This document shows positions 26,007 through 34,925 of a stretch of 64,000 nucleotides of DNA, piece by piece (position 1 is the stretch's first letter; the number at the start of each line of letters is the position of its first letter). A model generated the notes under the pieces. The model was given only the letters and a program-made list of their open reading frames with translations, was not told where the DNA came from and made no database searches. A program made the position numbers and the translations under genes. The DNA is taken from NCBI GenBank assembly GCA_021799405.1, contig JAJZAL010000003.1, positions 1 through 64,000 on the forward strand, in the 5' to 3' direction. The stretch comes from Acidobacteriota bacterium. Lineage in GTDB: Bacteria > Acidobacteriota > Terriglobia > Terriglobales > Acidobacteriaceae.

Positions 26007-28307
26007 GTGCTCGAGCTTGGAACGGAAATCCAGTTTGTGAAGGGTGTGGGTCCGCGAATTGCCGCGCAGTTGCAGGCGAAAGGGATTCTCGTGGTGGAGG
26101 ACCTGCTGCTGCATCTGCCGTTCCGGTATGAGGACCGGGAAAACCCCCGGGCGCTGATCGATTTGATGCCGGGCGAGATGGCGAGCGTGATTGCCGAGGT
26201 GCGCGGCACGGTGCTGTTGAAGACGCGAAGCATGCCCATTTTTGAGATGACGGTGGGACAGGGCACGAGTTCGATGAAGTGCATGTGGTTCCACGGGACC
26301 TACCTGAAGGACCGGTTCAGGGCGGGGCAGACGGTGGCGCTGTTTGGGAAGGTAGAGCCGTCACGATCAACCAAGAATTTCAAGATGATACAGCCGCAGT
26401 TTGAAGTATTACGCGAAGGGCTGACGGACGCCGAGGATGGGCTGATTGAGGTGGGACGGATTACGCCGGTGTATGAGTCGCTGGGCGGGAGCCAGCTTTC
26501 GTCGAGATGGATCCGGCGGGTGATTTTCCACGTGCTCCGGGATTTGGAGGGGCGGATCCCGGAGACGCTGCCGCGTGTGCTGGTGGAGCGGCTGGGGCTG
26601 CCGTCGCGCGAGGAGGCGCTGCGACTGGTGCATTTCCCGGCATCGGGAACTTCGATGAGCACGTTGCAGGCAGCGGCGACGCCGGCACACCGCAGGCTGA
26701 TTTTTGAGGAGCTGTTTTACCTGGAGCTGGGGCTGGAACTGAAGCGGAGGAAATTCCACGAGCGGCTGGGCACAGGGTTTGTGGCGGACGAGCGGGTGAG
26801 GGGTGCGCTGCGGGCGATTCTGCCGTTTCATCCCACGGGGGCGCAGAAGCGGGCGCTGGGCGAGATTGTGGGCGATATGCGCGAGGCGCGGCCGATGCGG
26901 CGACTGCTGCAGGGCGATGTGGGTTCGGGCAAGACGATTGTAGCGCTGCAAGCGATGGTGATTGCGATTGAGAACGGCTACCAGGCGGCACTGATGGCAC
27001 CGACGGAGATTCTGGCGACGCAGCACTATCTTGCGGCACGGCGGCTGCTGGAGCGGTCGAAAAAGCGGTACCGGGTGCTGCTGCTGACGGGTTCGCTGGA
27101 TGAAGACACGAAGCGGGTGAACCGGGGGAAGATTTATCGGGGCGAGGCGGACCTGGTGATTGGCACGCACGCGCTGATTGAAGAGAAGGTGGAGTTTCAA
27201 AAGCTGGGGCTGGTGGTGGTGGACGAGCAGCACCGGTTCGGGGTGCTGCAGCGCTTCCGCCTGATGAAGAAGCCGAACCAGGCAGAGCCCGATGTGCTGG
27301 CGATGACGGCAACGCCGATTCCGAGGACACTGGCGCTTTCTCTGTATGGTGATCTGGACCTGAGCGTGATCGATGAGTTGCCGCCGGGGCGAACGCCGAT
27401 TGTCACGAAGCAGGTTCCGGAGGAGCGCGCGGACGAGGTTTGGGCGTTTGTACGGCAGCAGGTGGGTGAAGGAAGACAGGCGTATGTGGTGTATCCGGTG
27501 ATTGAGGGGCCCAAGGATGACCAGCCGGAGCTGGATTTTCCGAACGAGGATGAGGAAGAAACTGCAGGCTCCTCCGCTGCGCGCGTGCCGCGCCCCGGTC
27601 AGGATGACAACAGCAAGAAGAAGGCTGGCGTAAAGGTATCCGCGAAGACGACGGCGAAGGCTGGTGGGAGGGCTAAGAAGGCGTCCTTGTTTCCGAAGAC
27701 GCCGCTGCGGTCGGCGACCGATATGTATGAGGCTCTGAGGATGGGCGCGCTGGAGGGGTTACGGCTGGGGCTGCTGCACGGGCGGCTGAGCGCGGACGAG
27801 AAGGATGTGGTGATGCGGCGCTTCCAGCGGGGCGAGATCGATGTGCTGATTGCGACGACGGTGATTGAGGTGGGCGTGGATGTGCCGAATGCGTCGGTGA
27901 TGGTGGTGGAGCATGCGGAGCGGTTCGGGCTGGCGCAGTTGCACCAGTTGCGCGGGCGCGTGGGGCGCGGCGCTGCGAAGTCATATTGCCTGCTGGTAAC
28001 GGGTAAGAGGATTTCTCCACAGGGCGAGGAACGGCTGGCGGCGATGGTGCGGACGCAGGATGGATTCGAGCTGGCGGAGCTGGATTTGCAGTTGCGTGGG
28101 CCGGGCGAGTTTTTTGGAACGCGGCAGGCGGGGCTGCCGGACTTCAGGGTAGCGAATCTGCTGCGGGACCGGGAGTTGCTGGAGTTGTCGAAGAAGGTAG
28201 CCGCGCAGTTTGTGAAGAGTCCGGAGGGGACGGAAGCGGAGCGGGCTCTGGTGCGGCGGCGGCTGCAGGAGGCGTGGCAGCGGCGGTATGGGCTGAGCGA
28301 GGCGTGA
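26007..28307 (+). CDS. recG: ATP-dependent DNA helicase RecG with a Lys-rich insertion
   Basis: Remodels stalled forks and branched DNA. The 766-aa protein has an N-terminal wedge/OB domain, then helicase motifs: Walker A GDVGSGKT, DEQHRFG for motif II, TATPIPRT for motif III, and in the second RecA lobe LLHGRL and the motif VI region HQLRGRVGRG. Between the lobes, about residues 513-575, is a Lys/Ala-rich insertion not expected in RecG, part of which derives from an interspersed repeat. GTG start; no clear ribosome site. Identification secure. Confidence 0.96.
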   Translation: MLELGTEIQFVKGVGPRIAAQLQAKGILVVEDLLLHLPFRYEDRENPRALIDLMPGEMASVIAEVRGTVLLKTRSMPIFEMTVGQGTSSMKCMWFHGTYLKDRFRAGQTVALFGKVEPSRSTKNFKMIQPQFEVLREGLTDAEDGLIEVGRITPVYESLGGSQLSSRWIRRVIFHVLRDLEGRIPETLPRVLVERLGLPSREEALRLVHFPASGTSMSTLQAAATPAHRRLIFEELFYLELGLELKRRKFHERLGTGFVADERVRGALRAILPFHPTGAQKRALGEIVGDMREARPMRRLLQGDVGSGKTIVALQAMVIAIENGYQAALMAPTEILATQHYLAARRLLERSKKRYRVLLLTGSLDEDTKRVNRGKIYRGEADLVIGTHALIEEKVEFQKLGLVVVDEQHRFGVLQRFRLMKKPNQAEPDVLAMTATPIPRTLALSLYGDLDLSVIDELPPGRTPIVTKQVPEERADEVWAFVRQQVGEGRQAYVVYPVIEGPKDDQPELDFPNEDEEETAGSSAARVPRPGQDDNSKKKAGVKVSAKTTAKAGGRAKKASLFPKTPLRSATDMYEALRMGALEGLRLGLLHGRLSADEKDVVMRRFQRGEIDVLIATTVIEVGVDVPNASVMVVEHAERFGLAQLHQLRGRVGRGAAKSYCLLVTGKRISPQGEERLAAMVRTQDGFELAELDLQLRGPGEFFGTRQAGLPDFRVANLLRDRELLELSKKVAAQFVKSPEGTEAERALVRRRLQEAWQRRYGLSEA
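27563..27612 (+). repeat. CHPERSEGS-like repeat inside recG
   Basis: The segment running from TGCAGGCTCCTCCGCTGCGC to GGTCAGGATGACAAC resembles the 18016-18049 repeat, with an internal expansion. It is in frame and encodes part of the linker between the two helicase lobes. Confidence 0.45.
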
Positions 28308-28379
28308 GGACTGGCCTGTTGCTTCGTTCCATTAAGGTGAAATTGAGTTGCCAGAGGGCAACTTGAAGAGGGTGATGAG

Positions 28380-28961
28380 ATGGAAGATCTGAGATATTTG
28401 CGAGCGCCGGTACAATTGGAGCGGATTGTCGAGAAGACCCAAGCGGTGGAATTCCCGATGGCTTCGGAGTCGTTGCTGGGCGCGCTGCTGCAAACGCTGG
28501 CGGCGTCAAAGCCGGGTGGACGGATTCTGGAGCTTGGCACGGGGACCGGGATTTCCACGGCGTGGCTGTTGAGCGGGATGAGCGAGGATGCGACGCTGGT
28601 TTCAGTGGATACGGATGAGCGGGTGCAGGGTATTGCGGCCGAGTGCCTGGGCGATGATGGGCGGCTTTCGCTGGTGATCTCCGATGGGATGGAGTTTCTG
28701 AATAAGCAGGCAACGGAGAGTTTCGACCTGGTATTTGCGGATGCGGTGCCCGGAAAATATGAGGGCTGCGAGCATGCGCTGGCGGTGGTGAAGCCCGGCG
28801 GATTTTATGTGATTGACGACATGCTTCCGCAGCCAAACTGGCCGGAGGGGCATGCGGCGAAGATTCCGGTGTTGATGGATGTGTTGGCCGGTCGCACAGA
28901 TTTCACGCTCGTGCCGATGGTCTGGACTAGCGGAGTGGTGGTGGCGGTGCGGCGCGCTTGA
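28380..28961 (+). CDS. Class I SAM-dependent methyltransferase (O-methyltransferase-like)
   Basis: A 193-aa methyltransferase with SAM motif I ILELGTGTGISTAW, an acidic loop VSVDTDERV and motif DLVFADAVPGKYEG. The overall pattern resembles small O-methyltransferases of the catechol type, but the substrate cannot be told. The N-terminus (RAPVQLERIVEKTQAVEFPM) is also typical of that group. It lies about 70 bp after recG and 200 bp before pdaD, on the same strand; a role in polyamine metabolism is not implied. Confidence 0.82.
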   Translation: MEDLRYLRAPVQLERIVEKTQAVEFPMASESLLGALLQTLAASKPGGRILELGTGTGISTAWLLSGMSEDATLVSVDTDERVQGIAAECLGDDGRLSLVISDGMEFLNKQATESFDLVFADAVPGKYEGCEHALAVVKPGGFYVIDDMLPQPNWPEGHAAKIPVLMDVLAGRTDFTLVPMVWTSGVVVAVRRA

Positions 28962-29167
28962 TTCGGGTGAAGGCGGCTTCGGCGCAAGTTGGAGCGCCAG
29001 CGGATGGAAAGATTCTGCATCGGTGGGGGCGGAGGGGTTATCTGAATAAAAGCGCGGTAAATTTTGCGCGTGGGGCTCGATGGGGCCCCGGTTTGTGATA
29101 CGTTGCGAATTGTGCGCTTATTTTTGACGGAAAGCGCGATCAGCACCCCCTCCGGAGGAATTAGAAA

Positions 29168-29725
29168 TTGGGTAAAAGCATGGTTCCGAAGCGCCTATTT
29201 TTCACAAAGGGCGTCGGAAAGCATAAGGAACGTCTTACGTCCTTTGAGTTGGCGCTTCGCGACGCGGGCATAGCGGCTCAGAACCTGGTTCGGGTCTCGT
29301 CGATATTTCCGCCGCAGGCGAAGTTGGTGCCGCGTAAGGATGGTTTGAAGTACCTTTCGCCGGGCGAGGTGGTGTTTGCGGTGGTGGCGGAGAATTCGAC
29401 CCGCGAGCCACATCGCCTGGTAGCGTCGAGTATTGGCGTGGCGATTCCGAGCGATCGGAACACGTATGGTTACCTGAGCGAGCATCACAGCTTTGGCGAG
29501 ACCGAGGAGCAGGCCGGCGAGTATGCCGAGGAGCTTGCGGCCGAGATGCTGGCCACGACGCTGGATGTGGATTTCGACCCGGACAAGAGCTGGGACGAGA
29601 AGAAGGAAATCTATCGGATTTCCAACAAGATTGTGCGCACGGCAAACGTGACGCAGTCGGCGATTGGCGACAAACGCGGACTGTGGACGACAACGATCGC
29701 GGCGGCGATTCTGATTTTCGAGTAG
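29168..29725 (+). CDS. pdaD: Pyruvoyl-dependent arginine decarboxylase
   Basis: Converts arginine to agmatine. The 185-aa proenzyme self-cleaves to form the pyruvoyl group; the serinolysis site is the Ser-Ser in RVSSIFPP. Other family blocks are [33 protein letters not shown] and [21 protein letters not shown] 29168 is the start because GGAGGA lies eight bases upstream, while the ATG four codons later is too far from it. A rho-independent terminator follows. It supplies agmatine for the aguB/aguA products immediately downstream. Confidence 0.94.
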   Translation: MGKSMVPKRLFFTKGVGKHKERLTSFELALRDAGIAAQNLVRVSSIFPPQAKLVPRKDGLKYLSPGEVVFAVVAENSTREPHRLVASSIGVAIPSDRNTYGYLSEHHSFGETEEQAGEYAEELAAEMLATTLDVDFDPDKSWDEKKEIYRISNKIVRTANVTQSAIGDKRGLWTTTIAAAILIFE

Positions 29726-29743
29726 AAGCTTCCGTAGCAGACG

Positions 29744-29778
29744 AGGGCGCGGGCTTGAGGCTCGCGCCCTTCGGTTTT
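29744..29778 (+). terminator. Rho-independent terminator after pdaD
   Basis: An 11-bp stem (AGGGCGCGGGC against GCTCGCGCCCT, one G-U pair) is followed by TCGGTTTTT. It separates pdaD from the aguB-aguA-imm53-tadA group. Confidence 0.82.
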
Positions 29779-29867
29779 TGCCGGGGAGTTTTACGCGGGA
29801 AATGTGAGCCGCCGCACAGACGAGAGCCGGGATGAAACGATAGAAAGTGGGAGTCGAGATCAAGACA

Positions 29868-30779
29868 ATGAAAACAAAGAATTTCCGGGTAGGCCTGATT
29901 CAGATGAGCTGCGGGCCCGATCCGGACGCGAATCTGGAAAAGGCTGTCGAGCGGGTGCGCGACGCCGCGCAGCAGGGCGCCGAGGTAGTCTGCCTGCCGG
30001 AGTTGTTCCGGGCCCAGTACTTTTGCCAGCGCGAAGACATCGCTCTGTTTGACGAAGCGGAGCCGATTCCGGGGCCGAGCACGGACGCGATCGGCAAGGT
30101 GGCGCACGAGGCCGGGGTGACGGTGATTGCGTCGCTGTTTGAGCGGCGGGCAGCGGGTTTGTACCACAACACGGCGGCCTATCTGCGGCCGGATGGAACG
30201 CTGGGCGGAATTTACCGCAAGATGCACATTCCGGACGATCCGCTGTATTACGAGAAGTTCTACTTCACGCCGGGCGATCTGGGGTACCAGGCATTTGATA
30301 CGCCGGTGGGCCGCGTGGGCACGCTGGTGTGCTGGGACCAGTGGTATCCGGAGGGGGCGCGAATTACAGCCCTGAAGGGGGCGACGGTGCTGTTTTACCC
30401 GACGGCGATTGGGTGGCATCCGGCAGAGAAAGAGGAGTATGGCACAGCACAGTATGAGGCGTGGCAGACGATGCAGCGGGCTCATGCGATTGCGAACGGC
30501 GTGTACGTGGCGGCCGTGAATCGCGTGGGCCACGAGCACGGCGATGTGCGCGGGAATCGCGTGGATGGTCCGGGTTTGGAATTCTGGGGCGGGTCTTTTC
30601 TGGCGGATCCCTTTGGTCGGGTGGTGGCGAAGGCATCGCACGACAAGGAAGAGATTCTGATTGGCGAAATCGACATGAAACTGCTGGAAGACACGCGGCG
30701 GAACTGGCCGTTTTTGCGCGACCGGCGGGTCGATTCGTACGAGCCGATCGTGCATCGGTTTCTGGATGGGGGCAAATAA
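29868..30779 (+). CDS. aguB: N-carbamoylputrescine amidase
   Basis: Nitrilase-family enzyme that hydrolyses N-carbamoylputrescine to putrescine. The 303-aa product has the Glu-Lys-Cys triad: VCLPELF, YRKMHIPDDP and LVCWDQWYPEGAR, with the N-terminal NFRVGLIQM. The ATG at 29868 is preferred; a GTG seven codons upstream is possible, and neither ribosome site is ideal. Its stop overlaps the aguA start by one base. It completes the agmatine route begun by pdaD. Confidence 0.93.
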   Translation: MKTKNFRVGLIQMSCGPDPDANLEKAVERVRDAAQQGAEVVCLPELFRAQYFCQREDIALFDEAEPIPGPSTDAIGKVAHEAGVTVIASLFERRAAGLYHNTAAYLRPDGTLGGIYRKMHIPDDPLYYEKFYFTPGDLGYQAFDTPVGRVGTLVCWDQWYPEGARITALKGATVLFYPTAIGWHPAEKEEYGTAQYEAWQTMQRAHAIANGVYVAAVNRVGHEHGDVRGNRVDGPGLEFWGGSFLADPFGRVVAKASHDKEEILIGEIDMKLLEDTRRNWPFLRDRRVDSYEPIVHRFLDGGK

Positions 30780-31873
30780 TGGCAGTCGTCCAGATGACAA
30801 CGCCGAAACGCTCGATGACAGGAACTCCGCGAGCACAGGGCTACCGGATGCCGGCCGAGTGGGAGAAACATGCGGCGACGTGGATCGCCTGGCCGAGAAA
30901 TCCGAATGACTGGCCGGGAAAGTTCCAGCCTATTCCGTGGGTGTATGCCGATATCGTGCGGCATCTTGCGCGGGTGGAGACGGTGCATATCCTGGTGAGC
31001 GATGCGCCTTCCGAGGGCCGGGTGCGGGGCATTCTGAAGCGCGCCGGTGTGAACCAGGCAAATGTGCATTACCATCGCTGGCCGACGAACCGGGTGTGGA
31101 CGCGGGATTCCGGGCCGATATTTTTGAAGAAAACCAAGGGTGAGCCGTCGACGGCGGTGACGAACTGGAAGTTCAACGCGTGGGCGAAGTATCCGGACTG
31201 GCAGCTGGACGATCAAATTCCAGTGCGGGTGGCGAATCTGCTGGACGCGCCGTGCTGGTCGCCGAAGATCAATGGCCAGCCAGTGGTGCTGGAAGGTGGG
31301 TCGATTGATACGAACGGCGAGGGCGTTCTGCTGACAACTGAGGAGTGTCTGCTGAGCGAGGTGCAGCAGCGGAATCCGGGAGTAAGCAAGACGCAGCTTG
31401 AGAAGGCGTTTCGGGATTACCTGGGAATCGAACAGGTGATCTGGCTGGGACGGGGCGCGGCGGGCGACGACACGCACGGGCACGTAGACGACATCACGCG
31501 ATTCGTAGGGAAGAACCGGATTTTAACGGCGGTAGAGCCGAACAAGGCGGATGAAAACCACGAGCCACTGAAGGAAAATCTGGAGCGGCTGCGCGAGGCG
31601 CGGAATCCGGAGGGCAAGCCGTTTGAGATTGTGACATTGCCCATGCCTGCGCCGGTAATTTTTGAAGGGCAGCGACTGCCTGCCAGTTATGCGAACTTTT
31701 ACATTGCCAATGGTCTGGTAATGGTGCCAACCTTTAACGACCCGAACGATCGGCGAGCGCTGAACACGCTGGCGAAAGTGTTTCCGGATCGTAACGTGGT
31801 GGGGATCCACTGCGGGGACTTTATCTGGGGTCTGGGCGCACTCCATTGCATGACCCAGCAGCAACCGGAGTAG
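30779..31873 (+). CDS. aguA: Agmatine deiminase
   Basis: Converts agmatine to N-carbamoylputrescine. The 364-aa protein of the peptidylarginine-deiminase fold has the active-site blocks WPTNRVWTRDSGPIF, VLEGGSIDTNGEG, the His region DDTHGHVDDITRF and the catalytic cysteine in GALHCMTQQQP. It begins within the aguB stop (TAATG), showing tight coupling. The longer open frame upstream lies within aguB and is not protein-like. The next gene begins three bases after its stop. Confidence 0.95.
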   Translation: MAVVQMTTPKRSMTGTPRAQGYRMPAEWEKHAATWIAWPRNPNDWPGKFQPIPWVYADIVRHLARVETVHILVSDAPSEGRVRGILKRAGVNQANVHYHRWPTNRVWTRDSGPIFLKKTKGEPSTAVTNWKFNAWAKYPDWQLDDQIPVRVANLLDAPCWSPKINGQPVVLEGGSIDTNGEGVLLTTEECLLSEVQQRNPGVSKTQLEKAFRDYLGIEQVIWLGRGAAGDDTHGHVDDITRFVGKNRILTAVEPNKADENHEPLKENLERLREARNPEGKPFEIVTLPMPAPVIFEGQRLPASYANFYIANGLVMVPTFNDPNDRRALNTLAKVFPDRNVVGIHCGDFIWGLGALHCMTQQQPE

Positions 31874-31876
31874 CAG

Positions 31877-32718
<842 letters not shown>

Positions 32719-32762
32719 AATTGACCGGAGTCCATGGATCGGTGAGCAGCAGGCGAGTGGGG

Positions 32763-34727
32763 CTACCGTGGGTCGTTATCCCTTTGAGGCTTTTTATTCC
32801 CAGCCCGGACACGGCGCGCAGGTGCTGCCTTTGGCTTGAGGTTCAGTGAAAAGTCGGCAGCGATTTGAAGGCGCCTGAGCATGGAACGCTTCTTCTCCTG
32901 ATGAGCCCGCATGCGGGTGAGGATGTCATCGAGGGCGCGGACGGCTTCAGCGATGTATGGGCCCTTGTTCAGCATGACGCACTCGGCGCGCTCAGCCATG
33001 GCGGCGTCGGTGATTTCGGCGCGCGAGGGGATGCCTTTCTTGGCGAGTACGTCGAGCACCTGAGTGGCCCAGATGACCGGCAGGTGGGCGGCTTCGCAGA
33101 TCCAGAGAATTTCTTCCTGCACTTCAGCCAGTCGTTGGTAGCCGCATTCGACGGCGAGGTCGCCGCGGGCGATCATGATGCCAAGGCCACGGACCTGCAT
33201 GGCTTCCAGGAGTATCGCGGGCAGGTTTTCGAAGGCTTGGCGGGTCTCGATTTTCAGAACGATGGGCAGAGATTCGGCGTTGATTGCGCGAAGATGCTCA
33301 TGCAACTGGCGGACATCGCGAGGTGTGCGCACGAACGAGTAGCCAAGGATGTCGGCATGGGCGGCGATGAATTTGAGGTTTTCGATATCGTCTGCGGAAA
33401 GTGCCGGCACGGTGATGCGGGTGCCTGGAAGGTTGATGCCCTTGGCCTCGCCCAGCCACTCGCCTGTGACCCGAGCCTGAGTGATCTCGATGCGGAGATG
33501 CGAGGCTGTGACCGAGCGAATCAGGCCACCAATTTTGCCGTCATCAAACCAGATAGCTTCGCCGGGTTTTGCGTGTTCGAGCATGGCGGGTAAATTGACG
33601 CCGATGCGGGCCGATGCATGGCGGCCATGGACAGTTTGGTGCGCGGGCAGGCCTGGGCGGCAGGAGCGGTCGAGGCGAAGCGTGTCTCCTGGTTTGAGCA
33701 GGAGCCGCTGGGGTTGTGGGGGGATGGTGCCAAGGCGAGCCTTGTGGGGCTGCCTGGGATCGAGGGCTGGTCTATGGCTGAATTGGATTCCCGAGACGAA
33801 GTAGCAGGTTCTGCGGGTTTCGGCGAGGAAGCAGCCGTCTTGTGCGCGGACAATTCTGAGGGAGCGATTTGACTTTCGAGCATCGCGAAATTCGATACGG
33901 TCGTTGTGGCGCAGGCGGGCGACGAAGGCGGCCGGTAAGAAGAGCGAGGGCAGGTCGTCGCCTGGGGGTATGCCATTGCCAGGGACGAGCCAGAGGCGCG
34001 CGGGAGTGATGACGCGGCCAAAGGCATCGCGCTGGGGGCGGCAGCGCAGGATACCGGGGCCGGGTTGAATGGGGCCGGTGCGGAGTTTGGGTCCGGCGAG
34101 GTCGATTTGAATTTTGCAATGGCGGCCGGTTTCTGCACGCGCCTTATCGAGGTTGCGGATCATGTTGAGCCAGATGCGGGGATTGTCGTGGGCGCAGTTG
34201 ATGCGCATGCAGTCCATTCCGTTGTGGACGAGGTTGCGGACGAGATTGTAGTCGGTGGCGGCGTCGGTGGACATCGTCACCATGATGCCGACGGTTCGAT
34301 GAGCATGGAGCGGGCCCAGGAGCGACTGCGTGTTCCGGGCTAACAGAGCGGCGCCTTCACCGATGTGGACTGGCGGCTCGACGGCTGGGAGGTGGCTGTT
34401 GCAGGTGATAGCGGAGCAGAGCATTCGATGGACATGCTGGAGAGTGTTGAGGACATGAGCTTCGCACCGACCGAGGGAAGAAAGCCCGAACGCGGCGAGC
34501 TCTGCTTGCAGTTCGCGCAGGTCGTGACGGCGGAGAACAAGATAGTGGGCGAGATTGCGGGCGCTGCGCAGATGTTGGGGATGGACGGAGAGCGGCCGCC
34601 GAAAGAGCGAGGCCTCAAAGCGGAGCATTTCTCTGGCAAGACGGCGCAGGGTCTCGGCAATACGGGCGAGGCGTTTTCGTTCGGATTCAGTGAGGTTGGA
34701 ATGTAGTTGCGCGAGTTGCCTTGCCAT
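32763..34727 (-). CDS. Pyruvate-kinase-like protein with an N-terminal extension
   Basis: A 654-aa protein whose residues ~145-620 follow the pyruvate kinase barrel: GMDCMRINCAHD, KIQIDLAGPKLRTG, KGINLPGTRITVPALS, catalytic LKIET, metal loop MIARGDLAVE and WATQVLDVLAKKGIPSRAE. The normal opening TIGP block and the SGESAKG loop are replaced, and the barrel and B domain are interrupted by an insertion near residues 230-360. The C-terminal allosteric domain is absent; a basic tail is present instead. The first ~145 residues are helical and unrelated to pyruvate kinase. GAGG precedes the ATG. Activity uncertain. Confidence 0.85.
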   Translation of the reverse strand: MARQLAQLHSNLTESERKRLARIAETLRRLAREMLRFEASLFRRPLSVHPQHLRSARNLAHYLVLRRHDLRELQAELAAFGLSSLGRCEAHVLNTLQHVHRMLCSAITCNSHLPAVEPPVHIGEGAALLARNTQSLLGPLHAHRTVGIMVTMSTDAATDYNLVRNLVHNGMDCMRINCAHDNPRIWLNMIRNLDKARAETGRHCKIQIDLAGPKLRTGPIQPGPGILRCRPQRDAFGRVITPARLWLVPGNGIPPGDDLPSLFLPAAFVARLRHNDRIEFRDARKSNRSLRIVRAQDGCFLAETRRTCYFVSGIQFSHRPALDPRQPHKARLGTIPPQPQRLLLKPGDTLRLDRSCRPGLPAHQTVHGRHASARIGVNLPAMLEHAKPGEAIWFDDGKIGGLIRSVTASHLRIEITQARVTGEWLGEAKGINLPGTRITVPALSADDIENLKFIAAHADILGYSFVRTPRDVRQLHEHLRAINAESLPIVLKIETRQAFENLPAILLEAMQVRGLGIMIARGDLAVECGYQRLAEVQEEILWICEAAHLPVIWATQVLDVLAKKGIPSRAEITDAAMAERAECVMLNKGPYIAEAVRALDDILTRMRAHQEKKRSMLRRLQIAADFSLNLKPKAAPARRVRAGNKKPQRDNDPR

Positions 34728-34925
34728 AAGATCGCCTCACCGCGGAGGAGAAGAGCCGAAAACACCCGTCTAATCAGTTTGATGCGTTGAGGGAGTGGAT
34801 TTCGGTGAGGTGCGCTGGGCAGCGCGGTCCGGTGCACATGCGGGCACGTAGAACAAAGACCTCGGTGACCGTAATCACTGCCCGGGATTAAAGTTGGACG
34901 GAAAGTCGCGACAGGAAGAGTTCAA

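Noticed and set aside
28962..29167. Riboswitch upstream of pdaD
   Set aside because: Only a short GGGGC/GCCCC stem and a GGAGGA site were seen; no known riboswitch pattern could be recognised.
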